From contig NC_061510.1 in assembly GCF_022539505.1 (NCBI RefSeq), positions 267,229,687-267,293,686 on the forward strand: a stretch of 64,000 nt of DNA. The letters are read 5' to 3'. Under the pieces are notes generated by a model that ran no database searches, had not been told where the DNA came from, and worked only from the letters and a program-made list of their open reading frames with translations. Shown here in pieces: positions 59,708 to 64,000 of this stretch. The stretch comes from Lolium rigidum. Taxonomy: Eukaryota > Streptophyta > Magnoliopsida > Poales > Poaceae. Positions within the stretch are counted from its first letter, which is position 1. Every line of letters begins with the position of its first letter. The position numbers and the translations under genes are program-made.

Positions 59708-60046
59708 CGCGGCGGCGCCTTCCTTGGCCCTGGCTCATCCTCTCTTTACTACTACTCACTCGGTTGGCGGCGGTCGTCCTGGTAGCGGGCTCGAGATGGC
59801 GGGCGCGATGGTGGTGCACGGCGGGGGCAGGGACCGGGACAGGGACAGGTCGTCGCCTGGCGGCGGCCCGCAGGTGGACACGGGCAAGTACGTGCGCTAC
59901 ACCCCGGAGCAGGTGGACGCGCTGGAGCGGGTCTACAGCGAGTGCCCCAAGCCCAGCTCGCTGCGCCGGCAGCAGCTCATACGGGAGTGCCCCATACTCA
60001 GCAACATCGAGCCCAAGCAGATCAAGGTCTGGTTCCAGAACCGCAG
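59704..60046 (+). other. Upstream ORF 2, overlapping the main start
   Basis: Starts within the stop of ORF 1 (ATGA) and reads in the +1 frame past the main ATG at 59796 and through exon 1. It begins MTRRRLPWPWLILSLLLL. It is a feature of the unspliced leader only if no leader intron removes it. Confidence 0.35.
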
Positions 60047-63000
60047 GTGCGTGCTACCTCTTCCACACCCGCTCTCGATCTGACGTCCTCCTTACCCGGT
60101 GCTTGCTCTGATTCCTGGTGCTGAAATTTTGCCTTCCGTTTCTTGGGTTTGAGGTGGCTAAAATTTTGTCTTTGGTTCTCAGCTTTTGATTTTGGCGCGG
60201 TTTCTTTTCTGATCCTTCCACTGAACTTATTAGTGGCTCGCTGTAGGAAGAATATGCGCGCACATCTCCTTTCCAGACGGCGGCTTTCCCTTTGCCCTGT
60301 TTCTGGTTAGTGCTTCTAGGATAGGTTTGGTTTAGTTTGTGGAAGCAGGCACCACCTAGTAGTGTATGTTACGCCCAAATTAGAGTCTGCTTTTGGCTCG
60401 ACTGGTCTAAAAGTTGCTGAGATTGCGCGATGGCTCCTTAACAATACCACAAATCGAGTGCTTCTGTCTTGCTCTAAATGTCTTTCTCATATTTTTTTTG
60501 CCATTTGTAGTGTGGTGGTGGAGGAGGGGACGCTTCCTCCTTTATTATGTGTATATGCTTCTTGTTCTTGCAACGTGTTGTTCTAGAACAAAGTTTGTTC
60601 TTTTCCTGAATCTTGACTGAACAAGTGTGATTCTTCCACAGCATTTGTTATCTTCAAAGCTTTATGTTCTTGTTCTGGTCTAAACAACGTGTTGACATGA
60701 TTGATAATAATACCATGTGTCCCTTATCCAAAACAATGTTCAGATTTGAGTCCATAGTTGTGCCACAACAATGTGTAGCTGGAATGCATAACCCACTTGG
60801 TGCTCACCTGAGATGTGATGTGTCCAATGTTAACCATGAGTCTCGTGAATCAAACGATCGCTGTCTTGGTTGCTTGATGTACCTTGTGACATTTCTCTAA
60901 CTCTTGTTGATTGATGTACCTTGTGATTGTTAGGTGCCGCGAGAAGCAACGGAAGGAGGCATCTCGCCTGCAGACTGTGAACCGGAAGCTGTCTGCCATG
61001 AACAAGTTGTTGATGGAGGAGAACGACAGGCTGCAGAAGCAGGTGTCCCGTCTCGTCTACGAGAACGGGTACATGCGTACGCACCTCAATAATGTGAGAT
61101 TCATCCCATCACATATATATTGCTCATACTGTATTTAGATGTATGCATCTTTTTCTGTTGATTTTGATGACCCTGGGCCTAATGTTTTGTAATGATGTTT
61201 GCAGCCTTCTGTAGCGACTACAGACACGAGCTGCGAATCTGTTGTTACGAGTGGTCAGCACCACCAACAGCAGAATCCAGCAGTTCCGCGTCCTCAAAGG
61301 GACGCGAACAACCCAGCAGGGTACTTGCAGTGCTCTTTCTCTTTTCCAACACCATTCTGAGCATGCTTTCATGTTCATTTGCTCAAGTTTGATGGAATTC
61401 TCTCTCTCTGTTTGTTACAGTCTACTCGCTATCGCTGAGGAGACCCTGGCAGAGTTCCTGTCCAAGGCGACGGGGACTGCTGTCGATTGGGTGCAAATGG
61501 TTGGGATGAAGGTAATGTAATAATTGCAACTGGTGGAGTTTTGGCATGCGTTGATTATTTCTATTCTTGTTTTTCCCCGATGAACTAAAGTGGGGTTTTC
61601 TTTACAGCCTGGTCCGGATTCCATTGGAATCATTGCTGTTTCGCACAATTGTAGTGGCGTAGCAGCCCGAGCTTGCGGTCTTGTGAGCCTTGAGCCCACA
61701 AAGGTATGTTCTTGTTCATCATCATCACTGAGCTTTATGTTTCCATTCAGCAAACATATCTTAATAGACTAGTACATAGGTTGCTGAGATCCTCAAGGAT
61801 CGCCCCTCTTGGTATCGTGACTGCCGGTGCGTAGATGTGCTCCAAATTATCCCGACGGGTAATGGTGGAACAATCGAACTTATCTACATGCAGGTATGTT
61901 CATCCCCTTTAACTTGGGGTTTATATCGATACCGTCTTCTGTGTTGCCTGTAACATGATTGTCCTTTCAAATCTGCAGACTTATGCACCAACAACTTTGG
62001 CAGCACCGCGTGACTTTTGGATACTCCGCTACACTAGTGGTCTTGAAGATGGCAGTCTTGTGGTATGGATTTCTCTTACTGCTTGTTATGATTCTATCAT
62101 TTTGTTTGATTTTGGCATGTTTCATCAAACAACTTTGGACAGCATATGATTTCACTTTATGCAGCGGCTTACACATGCTGCTGGATTGTTCCGAGTTTTG
62201 CTAACTATTACTCACTGCTTTCTTCTGTAGATCTGCGAGAGATCGTTGACTCAAGCCACTGGCGGTCCATCAGGACCTAACACTCCAAATTTTGTCCGAG
62301 CCGAGGTGCTACCTAGTGGCTACTTAATCCGCCCTTGCGAGGGGGGTGGCTCCATGATCCACATTGTGGATCATGTTGACTTGGATGTAAGCAGAATTTC
62401 CATCTAGTTTTTATATACTTGATTACATTTACAAGCTTCCAAAAATTTGCATATATCTTATAATTCCATCTCTTTCTAGGCTTGGAGTGTGCCTGAGGTC
62501 CTTAGACCACTTTATGAATCTCCAAAGATTCTTGCGCAGAAGATGACTATCGCTGTATGTTTTACCAGTGCATTTTTCCTCTTAAGATTTTGTTGCTACT
62601 AAGCATTCAATTGTTCTTATGGCACTAACTAATGAATGATAAACTGACTATTGCTCGTCCATTTTTTTGTGTAGGCACTGCGCCACATTAGGCAAATTGC
62701 GCATGAATCTAGTGGAGAAATGCCGTATGGAGGGGGCCGCCAGCCAGCAGTTCTAAGAACATTTAGTCAGAGATTGAGCAGAGGCTTCAATGACGCTGTT
62801 AATGGATTTCTGGATGATGGCTGGTCACTGATGAGCAGTGATGGTGCTGAGGATGTTACAATTGCTGTCAACTCATCTCCAAATAAACTTGTTGGATCTC
62901 ATGTCAGCTCCTCCCAGCTGTTTTCTGCAATTGGAGGTGGTGTCTTATGTGCAAAGGCGTCAATGTTGCTGCAGGTTTCTACTCATAAACTATCTATGTT

Positions 63001-64000
63001 TTCATTTACCATAAATAGTCAGATTAGCTGTTGGTTTTATGTGACCTGACCATAATGACCTTGTTTTCATGATGTAGAATGTACCCCCTGCTTTACTAGT
63101 GCGGTTTCTTAGGGAGCACCGATCTGAATGGGCTGATCCTGGTGTTGATGCTTATTCTGCTGCTGCTTTGCGAGCTAGTCCTTATGCAGTTCCTGGTTTA
63201 AGAGCAAGTGGGTTTATGGGCAATCAGGTTATACTGCCACTTGCACACACCTTAGAGCATGAAGAGGTATTTCTAGTTAGCATGATTTCCGTATACTAAT
63301 TGTGAACAATTCCTTATTCATCAGATTAACCTTTTAAAATTGCAGTTCTTGGAGGTTATTAGGCTCGAGGGACACAGTCTCTGTCATGATGAAGTTGTCC
63401 TATCAAGAGATATGTATCTTCTGCAGGTATGTTTTCATATGGCACTGATTTGCATCTTCCCCATTTTATTTGTTGCATTATCCTTACAAGATTGTATCTT
63501 CTATGGCAGTTATGCAGTGGCGTTGATGAAAATGCTGCTGGTGCATGTGCACAGCTTGTCTTTGCACCTATTGATGAATCTTTCGCTGATGATGCTCCAC
63601 TATTACCATCAGGCTTCCGTATCATACCGCTAGATGCCAAGACGGTTAGTATAGTTTGGACTGATATCATTGATCTTATCCTTTGCGTAAACTGACAATA
63701 GCTTGGTGTTATATATGAATTTAACTGCAGGATGCACCATCTGGAACACGTACACTTGACCTTGCGTCTACTCTTGAGGTTGGATCGGGAGGGACTCGTG
63801 CTTCGAGTGACGCGTCCAGCACCGGCAGCACGAGATCAGTCCTCACCATCGCTTTCCAGTTCTCGTATGAAAACCACCTTCGGGAAAGCGTCGCAGCAAT
63901 GGCCAGGCAGTATGTGAGAACCGTGGTGGCATCGGTGCAGAGGGTGGCCATGGCAATAGCCCCTTCCCGTGTCGGTGGACAGATTGAAATGAAGAACCCT
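59796..64000 (+). CDS. HOX32-like: Class III HD-Zip transcription factor (PHB/PHV type), 3' end outside window
   Basis: Fourteen exons: 59796-60046, 60934-61093, 61205-61320, 61421-61511, 61608-61703, 61780-61893, 61979-62062, 62231-62386, 62480-62554, 62675-62974, 63078-63266, 63346-63426, 63510-63644, 63731 onward. All introns are GT-AG and 706 codons are open without a break; about 150 are missing. The homeodomain is at residues 30-92 (IEPKQIKVWFQNRR), the leucine zipper at 95-135, a START lipid-binding domain at about 170-390, the HD-START-associated region next, and the beginning of MEKHLA at the edge. The start codon follows MAGAMVVHGG in the expected short N-terminus. The family sets adaxial leaf and vascular identity as nuclear dimers. 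Phrases such as TSGQHHQQQNPAVPRP favour rice HOX32/HOX33 over the REVOLUTA type. Expected control is by miR165/166. Confidence 0.93.
61501..61617 (+). promoter_or_regulatory. miR165/166 target site, split by intron 4
   Basis: TTGGGATGAAG at the end of exon 4 (61501-61511) joins CCTGGTCCGG at the start of exon 5 (61608-61617). The spliced 21-base site is the canonical class III HD-Zip target and encodes the VGMKPGP stretch of the START domain. It exists only in spliced RNA. No mismatch relative to the usual plant site is seen. Confidence 0.92.

Noticed and set aside
59688..60083. A start of the HD-Zip III protein upstream at 59688
   Set aside because: That codon is not ATG and its context lies in the leader; the in-frame ATG at 59796 gives the expected short N-terminus of the family.

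Overview
The window is grass nuclear DNA. The repeat repertoire points to the Pooideae, most likely Triticeae or a close relative: Stowaway MITEs, a 20-kb CACTA element, gypsy LTRs that begin TGATACGTC, and long solo-LTR-like units that begin TGTGGTGACC. The species cannot be fixed from the sequence. One real protein-coding gene is clear, a class III HD-Zip transcription factor entering at the right edge (59796 to beyond 64000, + strand). Almost everything else is a transposon, a transposon remnant or unrecognised intergenic DNA. A run of 100 N (8522-8621) marks an assembly gap.

Layout. (1) 637-5060: a Stowaway MITE split by a copia element (645-4840). The copia LTRs, primer-binding site and polypurine tract face the minus strand, but its gag-RT block faces the plus strand. 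(2) 5113-10197: a Mutator-like element (9-bp TSD, about 100-bp TIRs) with a broken minus-strand transposase, interrupted by a chimera of LTR pieces and copia gag. (3) 11821-50637: a six-level nest. A PIF/Harbinger element (TSD TAA) holds a solo gypsy LTR (TSD GCAGC). That LTR holds a near-complete non-autonomous gypsy element (TSD GTGTG). The 3' LTR of that element holds a solo-LTR-like unit on the plus strand, which holds a second unit of the same family on the minus strand (TSD CTCGT/CACGT). The second unit holds a 20,055-bp CACTA (TSD ACA). The order of insertion follows directly from the nesting.

The CACTA carries different subterminal repeat arrays at its two ends, five 730-880-bp units full of telomere-like CCCTAAA repeats, a broken transposase-associated domain, several MITEs, and a B3-domain gene-like module next to four tandem exon-like units.

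(4) 50915-53257: a second Harbinger-type element (TSD TTA) with a frameshifted Myb/SANT plus NAM-associated-type gene. (5) 55400-57010: a repeat-like unit with a 288-codon minus-strand ORF. (6) 59531-64000: TATA-like box, 5' leader with two upstream ORFs, and 14 exons of the HD-Zip III gene (706 codons visible, all intact). The gene includes the miR165/166 target split by intron 4. It is most like the PHABULOSA/PHAVOLUTA-type grass genes (rice HOX32/HOX33). The transposon genes act only on their own elements; the HD-Zip III gene is the single host regulator visible.
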